From: Flammula alnicola
Lineage: Eukaryota > Basidiomycota > Agaricomycetes > Agaricales > Strophariaceae
Direction: 5' to 3'
Length of the DNA stretch: 64,000 nucleotides
Assembly (NCBI GenBank): GCA_015499995.1
Contig: JADNRV010000227.1
Coordinates: 1-64,000 of the forward strand
In this document: in pieces, positions 10,714 through 22,724 of the stretch
Numbering within the stretch: the stretch's first letter is position 1
How the letters are laid out: every line of letters begins with the position of its first letter
Position numbers and translations under genes: made by a program
Notes under the pieces: model-generated
Databases searched by the model: none
Told to the model about the DNA's origin: nothing
What the model saw: only the letters and a program-made list of their open reading frames with translations

Positions 10714-13700
10714 ATGCCTGAATCGACAAACAGTCTACGAAGATCAGAAAGGATTCAGAGTCCATCTTATCGAGCACGCACGACATGGAGATTGCCCGAA
10801 ATCGTATCTGTGTGTCAAATTTACTCTCGATCTCTTCTCATGTTGACTTGTGTCGAAAAGGATGTTGCTCCGTCTTCTGGGTCAATGAGACAGCACCATC
10901 ACTCATCTTCAAATGCGCCCTCTGTAAGTTTCAAGTAATGTTAGCTATTGTTTTCGACTCATTCTTTGTATGCTGAAAAGACTATTGCTTCGTCTACTAC
11001 GTCAAGAAGAAAGGACCATCACATGTCTTCTTCGTTTAATGTATCTCTCGCTGTAAGTCCGATATAAATGCATGTCATTGTTTTACACTGACCTGCATGT
11101 ATTCATAGAATACCGCTTCTTCGTCTTCACCGATTCAACATGAACATGTCACCGTTTCTTACTCTTCGCATGACGATGACATGGCTGTTGATACAGATGA
11201 ACCTAGAATGAGTATGTCAGTTTATTTCATGGTTTTCTTTTGCAATACTCATATCCAATTTGACAATAGTGCTGAATGCGAGTGAAAATGTGTCTGATGG
11301 TGAGGATGACGAGGATATGGAAAGAATGAGTACATTGCATTCATCCACTTATTTATTCATCTCGTGTTTAATATTTTGTTATGTCTTTTGAAGGATGTCA
11401 GCCTCTATTTTGTATGGGACGTCGACTACCCATCGATAATCTGTCTGTGCATGACATAGGACATATGAATATAGAATGTCCTTTTTGTCATGCTCTCCAT
11501 TGGCTCGATGAGCGTGTCTCGAGCTCTTCTGTCAATCAACCTGAATTTGGTATGTGTTGTGAGCACGGGAAGGTTACGCTGCGACCTTTGCATGTGCCTC
11601 CACTGCCTCTTTTCAACCTCTTCACAGAGGCTACTCCTCCAGCAAGAGAATTTCAGAAAAACATGGTTCAATACAATGCTGCACTTGCTTTCACTTCGAT
11701 GGGAGTCCATGTCGATCGTTCAGTCCTCGGCGCTGGACCACCTGTTTTTTGCATTCATGGAGAATTGACACATCTTGCTGGCTCTCTACTCCCTGAACAG
11801 GGAACGCGACCAAGTTATGCGCAACTCTACATCTACGATCCTGAAGAGGCATATCGATATCGTATTTCTCGGAATGAAAACCTTTCGCTGAATACGATGA
11901 GTACTCTTCAGCAAGTCATGAAAACCCACAATGCATATAATCCACTCTATCAGCATGCATACGAAATCCTCCAGCGATATGACGCTCCTGATTATGGTAT
12001 CAAACTCTGTGTACTTCCTGGAACTGATCCTCGACGATACAATTTACCGACAGCGGATGAAGTTGGAGTGATCGTACCGGGAGAAAATTCCTACGCAGGA
12101 GATTACCGTGACATTGTCCTTCATCTTCGGCCGCAATACTATCACAGTCAACGTGATAATCAAGATCATCTTAAACTCGAACGTATCAATGAAGGTCATG
12201 CAGGGTATGCTCCTTTGCATTATGTTCTGTTCTTTCCATATGGCGAAGCTGGCTTGTAATCAAGGCTTAAAGGTTCAAGGAAATCCCAGAAACGTTACCC
12301 TCCTACAACATACAGCATATCGCATCCATCCTCGACCTGATGAGTTTTCAACCATTTTGTGAGGATGTCGTCTCTTTCAAACCTACTTGGTCGATATGTT
12401 TGCCTGTATCGATCAAAGCCGCCTTCATTTCATTCGCAGTCAACAACCTAAGCTACGCGTCACGATTCTCAATGGACTAGAAGATGCGCTTTCTGAGAAT
12501 GATGACCGTGTTGATTTGTCACAGCTTGGTCAACGTGTTATTCTTCCCGCATCTTATCGTGGAGGACCTCGGGACATGCATCAACGGTATCTGGATGGCA
12601 TGGCTATTGCCTGCCATTTCAAGAAGATTGACATATTCTTGACGATGACAGCAAATCCGGCTTGGCCAGAAATTACTCGCGAATTATTGCCTGGGCAAAC
12701 TGTAGCAGATCGTCCTGATCTGGTCACGCGCGTATTTCATCTCAAAAAGAAAGCACTGATGAATGCAATTTTAAAAGACGGCCTCTTTGGACCTTGCATC
12801 GCACACATATATGCCATCGAGTTTCAAAAATGCGGGCTGCCGCATATGCACCTCCTCATCTTCTTGAAACATGAATACAAGCTTCTTGCACCAGACATTA
12901 TAGACTCTATCATTTGCGCTCGATGGCCGGACCCCAAAACACATCCATGTCTCTTTGAGCACGTAAAAAGGTTCATGGTCCATGGACCTTGCGGCGCTCT
13001 GAATCCTAAATCACCGTGCATGAAAGATGGAAAATGTATGCATGGTTTTCCGAAGGCGTTCGAAGACCACACAACCCTGGATCATAAAGGATATCCTCAT
13101 TACTTTCGTCCAAATGATAGTCGTGCTTATCAAGTCGGACGCTTCATGCTCGATAATCGATGGATCGTACCTTTCAGTCCATTTTGCGTGTTGTGGTTCG
13201 AGTGTCACATAAACGTGGAATGTGCTGTGTTTTTCGCATCTATGAAATACATCAACAAGTATCTCGACAAAGGTGGCGACTGTGGAACTGTATCCCTTCA
13301 TGACGATCAGGACGAAGTCAAGCAATATATCGATGGGCGATACTTTTCTGCTTCCGAAGCCATATGGCGCATCTTTCAATTCAAAATACATGGCCAGCAA
13401 CTGAATATCGTTCGTTTGCCCCTCCATCTCCCACATGAACAACGTGTCGTTTTCAATCCATCGTCAAATGCGAATGAGATCATTGAATATGCAGAGAATA
13501 CTGATACTGCACTGACCGCGTTCTTCAAAATGAATCAGAAACAAGGAACATCTGGGGACATCGCACGCTCACTCACATACCAGGATTTTCCTCGCATGTT
13601 CACACTGAAAACAGACGAGCGACAGCGGCAATCAAAAGTTTGGTCACTGCGCCAAAGGAAAGGTCTGGCTCTTGGCCGCATGGTGTATGTTGGACCAACA

Positions 13701-15620
13701 GCCAGAGAGCGATTCTACCTTCGCACTCTTTTAATCGTTATGAAAGGACCGAGGTCATTCGATGATTTACGAACAGTTAATGGAGTGTTATGTGAAACAT
13801 TTCATGAAGCCTGCCAGAAACATGGCTTACTGGAGGACGACGGCGAATGGCGTATCTGTCTCGAAGACGCTGCAGAGATCAAAACGGGGTCTCAGCTTCG
13901 ACATCTATTCGTAACGATCCTGCTGTTTTGCTCACCTGCGGAACCCAAACAACTCTGGATGCAATTTCGGCACCAAATTTGCGATGACCTGCAGCATAAA
14001 CTCCATGAACTCGGCAGGACGTCTGTGAGCAATGCCGATATATATGACTTCGGCCTACATCTCATGGATGAAATTCTTCACGACTCTGGCCACACGTTGT
14101 CTGATATCCCATCCATGCCTCAGCCTATTCATAATTGGTCTCATACCCTTCGAAATCGCCTCATCGCACAGCAATTAAACTTTGATCCTGAATCAGAAAC
14201 CGTCTTGGCCGATGAACGAGTCCATTCACTTACAAATGATCAACAATTCGCATTCAATAGAATATGGCAATCTATTGTTGGCAAAGAAGGAAGAACATTT
14301 TTCATCGACGGCTTTGGCGGAACAGGGAAGACTTACCTTTATCAAACGATATCTCATGCTGTTCGAGGACAGAACATTATCATCCTTTGTGTTGCATCGA
14401 CAGGACTGGCATGTTTGTTGCTACCTGGCGGTCAAACAGCACACTCAATGTTCAAGATTCCTATCGACGGCCTCGATTCCGATTCAATCTGCAACATTCC
14501 AAAAGAAAGTCTTCGAGCAGACCTTCTCAGAATGGCTGAAGCTGTCATCTATGATGAATGTTTAATGACACATCGACATTGCTTCGAGGCACTTGACCGC
14601 ACCTTACAAGACCTCCGCAACTCCTCGAAACCGTTCGGTGGCTTGACCATGATTTTTGGGGGTGATTTCCAACAGATCTTGCCTGTAGTTGCAAGAGGAT
14701 CTCGATCGGAGATTGTGGGCGCTTGCCTTGCAAAGTCATATCTATGGCAAACAATGGAGATCTTAACATTGCGTCAAAACATGCGTCTGCAATGCTCACC
14801 AAATGAGACTACATTCTCCGATTGGCTGCTCGATATAGGACATGGACGACATATTGACAATGACGGTAATGTTGAAATTCCGGAATCTATGGTCACCTAT
14901 GATGAAGAAGAATTAATCAATACTATCTATGGTGACATATGCGACAAACCTACCCCCCCACCTGCCGACTACTTCTTGGATCACGCCATCCTGGCACCCA
15001 GAAACGCGGATGTGCAAGAAACGAACCAGAAAATCCTCGAGAAAATGCCTGGCGAGATTATTGTGTCCCATAGCGCTGACAGCATAGAAACAGACAATCC
15101 GACCTGAGATTCCTATGGACATGACGACATTCCTGAAGACTTTCTTCGTTCTCTAGATCCTTCGTCTCTGCCATTGTCGGAATTGAAGATGAAGATTGGT
15201 TGTCCATTGATGCTACTATGCAATTTGGATCCCAGCAAAGGCTTATGTAATGGGACGCGTTTGATTCTCCTCCGCGCATATTCTCGCATTCTGGAAGTGC
15301 TCATTATTGGTGGAGACCACCATGGTGAAAAAGCATTCATCCCGCGAATTGCGTTGAAACCAACATCTCACGACTATCCATTTATTCTCAAACGGCGCCA
15401 ATTTCCTGTCCGTTTGTCGTTTGCAATGACAATCAACAAAGCTCAAGGTCAATCCCTGAAATATGTTGGTATTCATCTTTTATCTTCTGTCTTTTGTCAC
15501 GGACAGCTCTATGTTGCATTATCTCGAGCGACATCATGTGAACACATTCACGTTTTACTCCCGAAGAAATCCAACTACAAAACAGCCAATATTGTGTACC
15601 CTGAAGTTCTTCTTGATTGA
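10714..15620 (+). pseudogene. Helitron Rep/PIF1-like helicase, broken
   Basis: Replication-initiator plus helicase that moves Helitrons by rolling-circle replication. Short N-terminal exons 10714-10923, 10981-11052, 11109-11211 and 11270-11329 lead into a long exon from 11394 (CQPLFCMGRRLP). Domains in order: Helitron-like N region (RPSYAQLYIYDPEEA), HUH motif GLPHMHLLIFL near 12833-12870, catalytic tyrosines YINKY near 13245, Walker A GFGGTGKT near 14312, Walker B VIYDE, GGDFQQILPV, and the C-terminal helicase motifs FAMTINKAQGQS and YVALSRATS. Damage: a frameshift near 12254, an in-frame TGA at 12360-12362, and another TGA at 15105-15107, after which the same frame continues to 15620. The full-length protein cannot be made as the sequence stands. 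Confidence 0.92.
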
Positions 15621-15740
15621 TTACATTAGATTAGAATACTACATTTTCGTGCTCTCTACAAGTAGTACAACGCGCGAACCAAGTATGGTATTAGTCAGCA
15701 TAACTGTCAAAACATCGAGCAGACCGTTCAGCTCAGAATT

Positions 15741-15832
15741 CTTTTGGGCTGAACTTTAAATGAAATTCCTTTTGCACAGTGAATATATAGACCCCATACT
15801 ACATACCTGCAGTCTCCAACTTTAAAAAACTT
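15741..15832 (+). repeat. Helitron-internal 92-bp repeat, copy 1
   Basis: Begins with TTTTGGGCTGAACTTTAAAT, continues with GAAATTCCTTTTG and ends at a TTTAAAAAACTT word. It lies between the Rep/helicase stop codon and the next gene, so it could work in 3'-end formation or as a promoter. It is the most diverged of the three clear copies. Confidence 0.6.
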
Positions 15833-15985
15833 TCCTTTTAACTTTGAAATGAAAGTCTAGTGAAATTGCATGCATATTGTGCGTGCTGACGTTAGCATGC
15901 CATGTCCCGGACTTGTGATGTCATATGTTTCGTATTCAACAAGTCTTACCTCTCCTGCTGTTACTTTCTTTCTCAATCTTTCAAC

Positions 15986-17018
15986 ATGTCATCTCCTGGA
16001 CATGTTTTTGTCACTGGTGTTGTAATTCTGGCAGATGCCCGTCCTGTCGATCCTCAGAGAGGAAACAGAAATGTAGTCTTTGACGTCAATTTCCCTGTTA
16101 AAGATGGGAAAAAAAGGACGTTAGGCCTTCTCCGCTATTTCACCCCCGAAGAAAGAGTAGGCGAAATGCAAAAGATATGGGACAATCCATTTACAGAGGC
16201 CTTTATTATTGCCAGGGTACGTCTCTCATATACTCTCTTTCTCCATCGAAAACTAAGAACTATTATACATGTAGATCGCAACTATGCCTCAAACCGGCAT
16301 TCCCTCAGAATTAATTGCTGAAGAGGATGCTGCTGATTATGCATTCATCGGAGATATTGCTGAAGTGAGTATAACGAACATATCTTTTGGCCTGAAAGAT
16401 GACTCTTACTTTCTGCAGATAATATTTACTGAGGGCGCTAATATCCATCGTCTTCCATATATAATGGCAACAGGAGCTACTACCGCATATGATAGTGTCA
16501 ACCTCACATTTTCGATGGTTCCCTCTCAATATATCAACATACCACGAACAGTTTTGGAATTTCCCATTTCTTGCTTCATCGACGCTGAATCAAAGAAATG
16601 GAAAAATAAAAAACCGATGCCTACCACCGGATCCACTATTTCCATTGGTGGCTTCTTAACCAAAATAAAACGCGACGCTGATAGACAGCCAACATTTGAA
16701 ATCGAGCTCGACAATATCGCCTATTTAGGTCGACAATCTGTAACGTCGGCGGGCAATATTGCAAGTCATAAGTATTTAGTGTCTTATCTCAACTGATCGA
16801 TATATTAAATATCCATCTATTCAGATCCTTCTTCTTCTACAACTATCTCCCGCAACAGGTTCAACTACGATGATGCGCTGTCTAGCTCTCCATTGTTGTC
16901 TCCCATTGCCACTGGAAAGAGGAAACAAACTGAGAACAAAGACTCTGAAGATGAGTCAGAAGAAGATCACAAAGCAAAACGTACCCACACTGACGAAGAA
17001 TCGAAAGAGAAAGTTTAA
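15986..17018 (+). CDS. Helitron-borne OB-fold-like (RPA-like?) protein
   Basis: Four exons (15986-16216, 16275-16364, 16419-16771, 16859-17018) join in phase to give 277 aa ending at TAA 17016-17018. The chain opens MSSPGHVFVTGVVILADARP and contains NVVFDVNFPVKDGKKRTLG, a beta-rich middle, GSTISIGGFLTKIKRD and DNIAYLGRQSV. It ends in an acidic/lysine tail (EDESEEDHKAKR) that looks like a nuclear signal. The repeated short beta strands and glycine turns suggest an OB fold, which would suit a single-strand-DNA-binding partner of the Rep/helicase, as RPA-like genes are known from plant Helitrons. That role is inferred; no catalytic motif is visible. Unlike Rep/helicase, the frame is undamaged. 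Confidence 0.75.
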
Positions 17019-17590
17019 TTTATCTACCTACCTGTCATATCTGTAAATAAAATCGTACATCTGCAACCAATATCTCTTCTCTATCATATCAGTAAATCGA
17101 AAACAGAACAACTTGAAATGTTCTTCTTTCCAAATCCGTAAAAAAAAAACACTCTCATCTGAGACAGATTCTCATATTGAGTTATCACTGCAACACCCAT
17201 CATGAAATGTCTACCAATAACACTCAAGTTCGCCCACTTTAATCTTCAACTTAAAACTACTCACATTTTTTCAGGTTAATTTGCTTTTCATCTTAACAGT
17301 GGAATATCAAACACGAGGAACACCTCATGTCCACATTATTGTCCACAGAGACATTAAGCAGTAAAGCGAAGATGATATAATTCGAAAGTAAATGTAATCT
17401 CCTTGCTCTAAAAAAAACGGGTTTTCTCTCGATACTTGTACACACATGCGCTCCAAAGTCTCCATTTCTTTGCATTTATAACATATAGTCAATAATTTGT
17501 CAATATTTCAGAGCCTACCAGTATTCCAAGCTTCAACATAGCGGTTCACTTTTCTTCAAGCAAGAATCAACATATCATTTACCTTGTAAC

Positions 17591-17682
17591 TTATTTGGGC
17601 TGAACTTTGAATGGAATTCCTTTTAGATTATGATTATAGACATTTAATACTGTACATTTATGATCTTACATCTTAAAAAAGT
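17591..17682 (+). repeat. Helitron-internal 92-bp repeat, copy 2
   Basis: TTATTTGGGCTGAACTTTGA, then ATGGAATTCCTTTT, ending TCTTAAAAAAGT. Very close to copy 3, 210 bp downstream and in the same orientation. Confidence 0.7.
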
Positions 17683-17800
17683 AGTGTGTGGTTTAGTGAA
17701 TCTCGAAATAAGACGAACATGAGATTGACAGCCTTTAGATGAAACATGTGTCAACAACTCCGCTCCATGTGGACATTGCACGGAATGTTGGGACCATATC

Positions 17801-17893
17801 TTATTTAGGCTGAACTTTGAATGGAATTCCTTTGGTACAATGCATTTGTAGGTTATATTCTACATATTTGCCAATTCACATCTTAAAAAACTT
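17801..17893 (+). repeat. Helitron-internal 92-bp repeat, copy 3
   Basis: TTATTTAGGCTGAACTTTGA, then ATGGAATTCCTTTG, ending TCTTAAAAAACTT. It has the same spacing between the head and tail words as the other copies. Confidence 0.7.
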
Positions 17894-18128
17894 GTATGTA
17901 GCTTTTGCAATAAAGTCTTGCAAGATATGCATCAAGATCAAATAACAATCAACAAAGGCCGCTCTTCCTATAACTAACTTTGACTGTATTTCAAGTGCAA
18001 GAATAACAATTTTATGAACTGAATGTCTATTTCTTACTATATACACCTTGTAAACATTAATTAGGAACAGGAGACGAAGATGGCCAAATTGAAGACGAAG
18101 AAGAAGATCTCCTTTGAAGAATAGGTAA

Positions 18129-20699
18129 CTATGATGCGCTTCCGAAGTTTGTCTGCATGACAATATCGTAATCGGCTGACCTTCTTCGCTTGCGTGGTGG
18201 AATTGGCGATGACGAAGATAAAGTAGATAAAGTATCCGAATTTTCCTTGTCGTCATCTTCCCTTTGTCGTTTGGATATCTTCTTGAGCAAAGTTACTTTA
18301 GTCTTTCGATCAATACCTTTCTTCTCTAAACCTTTCCCTTTAAGTTTTGCGGTAGCAGCACCAAGGATATGCCTTTGTACGCAATATAAAGGTTTCCGTG
18401 GATCCATCTTGCAAACCATAACTCTATGAATAGTCAGCATATAGACTCAGAAAACTTGTAACGAAACTCACATAGGCTTTCCACCACCACCGGTGATTAT
18501 TTGCGCAACACCGCAGAAATCGAGAGGGCCGACAGTGTAAACTTCGGAATGTTGCGTCACATTTTGAAGTAACAAAGCCATACGCATGTTTTCATCCAGG
18601 ACGTCGATTTTAACCTTCTTCGGAGTTAATGCTTTAGTTTTCGTCGCTTTCACTGTGCTCTTCGTCGCTTTTTTGGCTTCGAGAATTTTCAACTGTTAAT
18701 CACATTCATCAAAACTCAGCAAACAAAAAACTTCGAAAAACCAAAAAAAAAACTTACCGCTCTGCTTGAAACATCGGCATGTGACAAAACCGGATAGACT
18801 GGTATAACCGACCATACATTAGTTTCAAACCAACGGTACAGTCGAGGTTGACTCCAAGCGGTCATTCCCTGTCGCAAGGATGAAGCATTGAAAAGATAAT
18901 CGTAGTGTTCCGGATGAAGCCACGTTTTAGATCGATCAACTGCCACAATTTATACATGAGTGAAGAGTGTAATACAACGTCAAAAATACTGACATTCATT
19001 AGCAGAAAAGTACTTTGATAGTGTGTTTTCTTCTTCCACAATGGAGAGATCGTTGTCGGATGCAAGCTTCGTCCATAGCGCTCCACCAAAAATCAAAGAA
19101 CCGAGGTCGAGCCCTTTGTGCTCCAGAGCATGTTGTATGTGGTCCGGTTCAAAAACATCGAACGGCACACCAGATGCACCATGAATGCGAATCCATTCAG
19201 ATTCAGATGCATCCTGTATTTCAAGACAAGACTAACCACGACATTAAAATCTCAAAAGTCACAAAATAGAACTACAAAGAACATCACCTTAAATTGTGTA
19301 AGAAGACGTTTGAATCGAACTGAATGATTCGTCCGATCTTTCCCATACACTGCAAGCTCTTGCGCATATAACGCGCGATCCTCGCAGCGACAGGCACGTA
19401 AAAAACCACAAAGGAATTGTTTAATAAATAACCTAAAACATTTGTTAACAACCAAAAAGATAATGACAAAAAAAAAAAATCCTACGCACCATGCAGTTTT
19501 TCGGACTTGAAGACAAAAGTGATAATACGCCGCTACAAGTCTTGCAGTAAGAGAGGGACAATCAAAGATCTCAAATTCCACCAGATTGGGAGATAGACCT
19601 AAAGAAATCAAATAAGAAACTGAAAATAGACAACAAAACTAAAGAAATAAAAGCTACCAGCACGATGGAAAACTTCCTGAATTGTATAGACCCCCGCTCC
19701 ACAGAAGATATCTGTGTGATCACGAATGACATTCATCGCAATTGATGTGCGAGTCGAATTAGTCTTGCGGCGTTCAATCATCCAGGTCACCAGTTCCTGA
19801 AGAAACAAAGGATACTCCATCACAATGTCTGCGGGCGAATGAGGTAGCCCTTGGCGTGTATCCGACCAATGAGCCTAGCAACATAGAAAATATATAAAAT
19901 AACACCGGAAATCTTAAAGAAAGAGCATACCTGGATAAGCAAATCGAGCGTGAGAAACGCAAGAACATGGGTTTCGAACTCGAAAGCAAAACCAACTTTG
20001 AAGCCACGTGTCTATTCATCGAAACCACCAATAGTTAGAAACTTTAACTGTATTGTAATCAAAAAAAAAGACTGACCGATCGATCCACCTTACAAATACC
20101 ATTTCACCATTCATCAACCGTGAATATCTGAACATTTGTATGAGTGAAAAGCTGAGCCTAACAATGAAATTAGAAATCAAAATCTATGCAGCAATAAACA
20201 GCATGACTCACTTGACACCAATAGCTCTCTCCTCGACCATTGTCTTCCTTAAACTCCAGAATAGTAGCTCGAGGTGCTGTTTCAACGCCCACAAGACACA
20301 TTTCCGAGTGTATATCGCCACGGTAGCCGCACCGACAGGAGTGGCATACTTGTTAGGATATACACGAGTTTTCTTCTCTTCCTTGGTTGCCCCACCCCTT
20401 AGTATAGTCGACGAAGATTCCAGTTCATAAACATGGCCCGAAGCAGCAGGAGAACCATGCAAGTCAACGCCAGATTTAAGTTCTTTTGCAGTTGCATCAA
20501 TGAAAATGCCCTTCAAAAGCCGATTTTCCGAGGACGTGTTATTGATGAAATAGTCGATATGGATGTAGTCTGTGTGAAATTCCATATATTCAGGCATGAT
20601 AAGACCGAGATGAAAGCAAGAGTTAGAATGACAGTAATGAGAACGAAGAGCGACGAGGTATGAGTTGACAGTTCTAATGATGCATTCAACGCGTCCCAT
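18129..20699 (-). CDS. Helitron-borne 663-aa protein of unknown function
   Basis: Ten exons on the strand opposite to Rep/helicase: 20212-20699, 20094-20127, 19931-20011, 19658-19874, 19490-19598, 19288-19432, 18994-19213, 18758-18939, 18472-18692 and 18129-18423. All phases agree and the total is 1,992 nt. No family was recognised. Visible features: a Cys/His-bearing N-terminus, blocks such as GFKVGFAFEFETHVLAFLTL and LVTWMIERRKTNSTRTSIAM, the stretch DVFEPDHIQHALEHKGLDLG, and a basic tail with KRQREDDDKENS and PPRKRRRS, a likely nuclear signal. It starts about 75 nt from the Helitron 3' hairpin and points inward, so it lies inside the element. An intact ten-exon frame suggests the protein is or was recently under selection. 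Confidence 0.78.
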
Positions 20700-20749
20700 C
20701 GCACGTCAACATAAATGTACACGGTCACGCTCGGTCATGTGAACAAAGG

Positions 20750-20777
20750 GAGCGTGCGAAGCACGCGACCGCGCTAG
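20750..20777 (+). other. Helitron 3' terminus: hairpin plus CTAG
   Basis: GCGTGC-GAA-GCACGC stem-loop (20752-20766) followed eight bases later by the terminal CTAG at 20774-20777 and a T. This is the classic palindrome-plus-CTRR end where rolling-circle transfer stops. Confidence 0.8.
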
Positions 20778-21198
20778 TTATAGTAATAACACTTATGCCG
20801 TAGGATTTACCGATCGCTGGCGGGTGCCGAGATGCCGTCGCTCGCTTAGGGACATCCGCCTCTCGGATCAGTCTCCTTCCAAATCGAGCGAAATTCCCTG
20901 TTTTGGTCTGGCTCCGCCGGCGCTCTCCCACGAGCCTTGACAGGCGTTCGACGTGCCTCGCTGCGTGTTCGCCTCGGGGCGCTCTCCTCGCGCTCTCCTC
21001 GCAGTGTCGCCTGGGGCCGTGCCCTTTCCTTGGGACATGCTCTCGATCACAGAGACTACTCTTAACTACTCTTAGATACAAATACAAAATATACATTGTA
21101 AATACATTGTCAATGAGGAAAGTAAGGCTCACAGTGCGAAATGACTTTGTTTTCTGTGACCTGGGGACAAATAAGTAGGCCTTGGCTGGCATAAGTGA

Positions 21199-21697
21199 GA
21201 TAAGTAACTTATTTTGAGGAATTTACGGTAAATCAACCCGATTTACGCTCAATTTACAGCGAACCGGCTCAGTCAACGTGGCCCGATTTACAACCTCGCG
21301 AGCCAGCGCTTACGCGCCTTGCCTTTGATGCCATCGACGGCTCTCTCGGCCATTGATGGTGGCACATTAGCGGCCTGTTATTCCAGCTGTCAGACCATGT
21401 AGGCATCCTCATTTCATTCCATTTTTGCGTTTTCAGTGTATTTAGAGAGCCCACTCACATTTGGCTCATTTCTAGCTCAAAGCTCGAGCCAAAAATGTGC
21501 TCAACGCACTCGCCGACCCTCCCAAGGACACCTTATATCCCTTACATCACCTATGCAGGGTCATTTTGACGGCCGTGGTGCCTCCTCGCGGCTCTCCTCC
21601 AACCCAACCTCGGCGCCCCGGACATTTGGTGCCCTGCCGACCACGATTTACCGGCTTCGTAAATTCAAAGTAAATCCAGTGAAATAACCATACTTAT
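21199..21697. mobile_element. Non-autonomous TIR element (MITE-like), diverged
   Basis: The left arm (ATAAGTAACTTATTTT, then GGAATTTACGGTAAATC) and the reverse complement of the right arm (ATAAGTATGGTTATTTC, then GGATTTACTTTGAATTTACG) match imperfectly over roughly 45 bp. The 500-bp interior has no coding frame. No target duplication was recognised. Confidence 0.45.
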
Positions 21698-22724
21698 GTG
21701 CGTAAATTTAAGGGCCCAGGTCAGGGCCGTTGCCTGTTATGGTATGCCGTGAGGTCATGCCGTTGATCGCGTTGATCGGTGATGGCCGTGCACGTGATGT
21801 GACCGACCCCGCCACGCATTTGGCTTTTGCCCGGGTTTTCCCGCGTTCGAGGCCTGGGAACCCTCGTTCACGGCTCGGAAAACCCCGTTCGAGGAACGCG
21901 TGTTTGCGCGTGTTTGGCATGGTTGCGTAACCCACAGGGGTTTTACCGTTTTGGCAGGCACGCGCGCTGCGCACTTGCGCGCGTGCTGCTCCTGCTCGGA
22001 GCTTGCTCTCGCCCTCGAGGAGAGCACCTGAGCACTTGCCATCCCCTCCCTCACGCAAAATAGTAGTAGTAGGTTAGACATAATTCAACCTTAAATTTTC
22101 GAATATGAAGCCTCCGAGGGCAAATTGTGAGCGCTACGAGGATTCCGAGCCCAAATTTAAGATTAAGTAGGAGTTAAGCTTAAATTGCTTAAATTCTTTA
22201 AATTGGGCTGGCTCAACTCTTAAATTGGGCTGGCGGAACACGGAACGGGGACTCGGAAAAGCCAGCTCGCTGCCTGTGGCATCCGGATTTTGCGTTGTAC
22301 ATACTGGATTGATAAATTCGGACCCTGTTCGGACCCTGGTCGCAAACTGGCGTGCCCCCTCCTCTGACATTACGACCTTCCTGTTGCCGCTGGTTCAGCG
22401 GACGGCATGGCACTATTTTTTCTCGCTGCGCGGCTACATTCCCTCCCTACCTAATCCATTTTTGCTCCCTTAGTTTTTTTTGTATACTTGTTAGCTTACT
22501 ATACAAAACAATAGATTTTTCTTGGCTTGCGGCCTCATTTCTACATATCCTATGGCTTTCACTGCATCCTATTGCGTGTGATAATTGCGTGTGAAACCCA
22601 GACTTACTTACTTAGTGATGATGCTGCCTGTACCTCTTTAGGTGCGTACGACCCTTGATGCGACCCTTTGTCACGCTGTCAGATCGCGAATCTCAAATTT
22701 AGCGCGGCTGACAGCCATGCTAAA

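Larger units (their letters stand above)
17019..18128. other. Non-coding interior of the Helitron
   Basis: AT-rich stretch between two convergent genes, without a supported coding region. It holds copies 2 and 3 of the internal 92-bp repeat. Polyadenylation signals for both neighbours are presumably here. Confidence 0.6.
10400..20777 (+). mobile_element. Helitron rolling-circle transposon (5' end approximate)
   Basis: Contains a Rep/helicase gene with an HUH endonuclease motif, a two-tyrosine motif and a PIF1-type helicase, plus two further genes. The 3' end is well defined: a GCGTGC/GCACGC hairpin followed by ACCGCG and terminal CTAG (20774-20777), then a host T, as expected for Helitrons that insert between A and T and end in CTRR. 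The 5' end was not located; 10400 is a guess between the OMA1-like gene and the first Rep exon. The element lacks terminal inverted repeats, as expected. The coding damage in Rep/helicase makes self-mobilisation unlikely. Confidence 0.8.

Noticed and set aside
20725..21192. 155-aa minus-strand frame near the Helitron end
   Set aside because: GC-rich, crosses the Helitron border, and is Arg/Ala composition without motifs.
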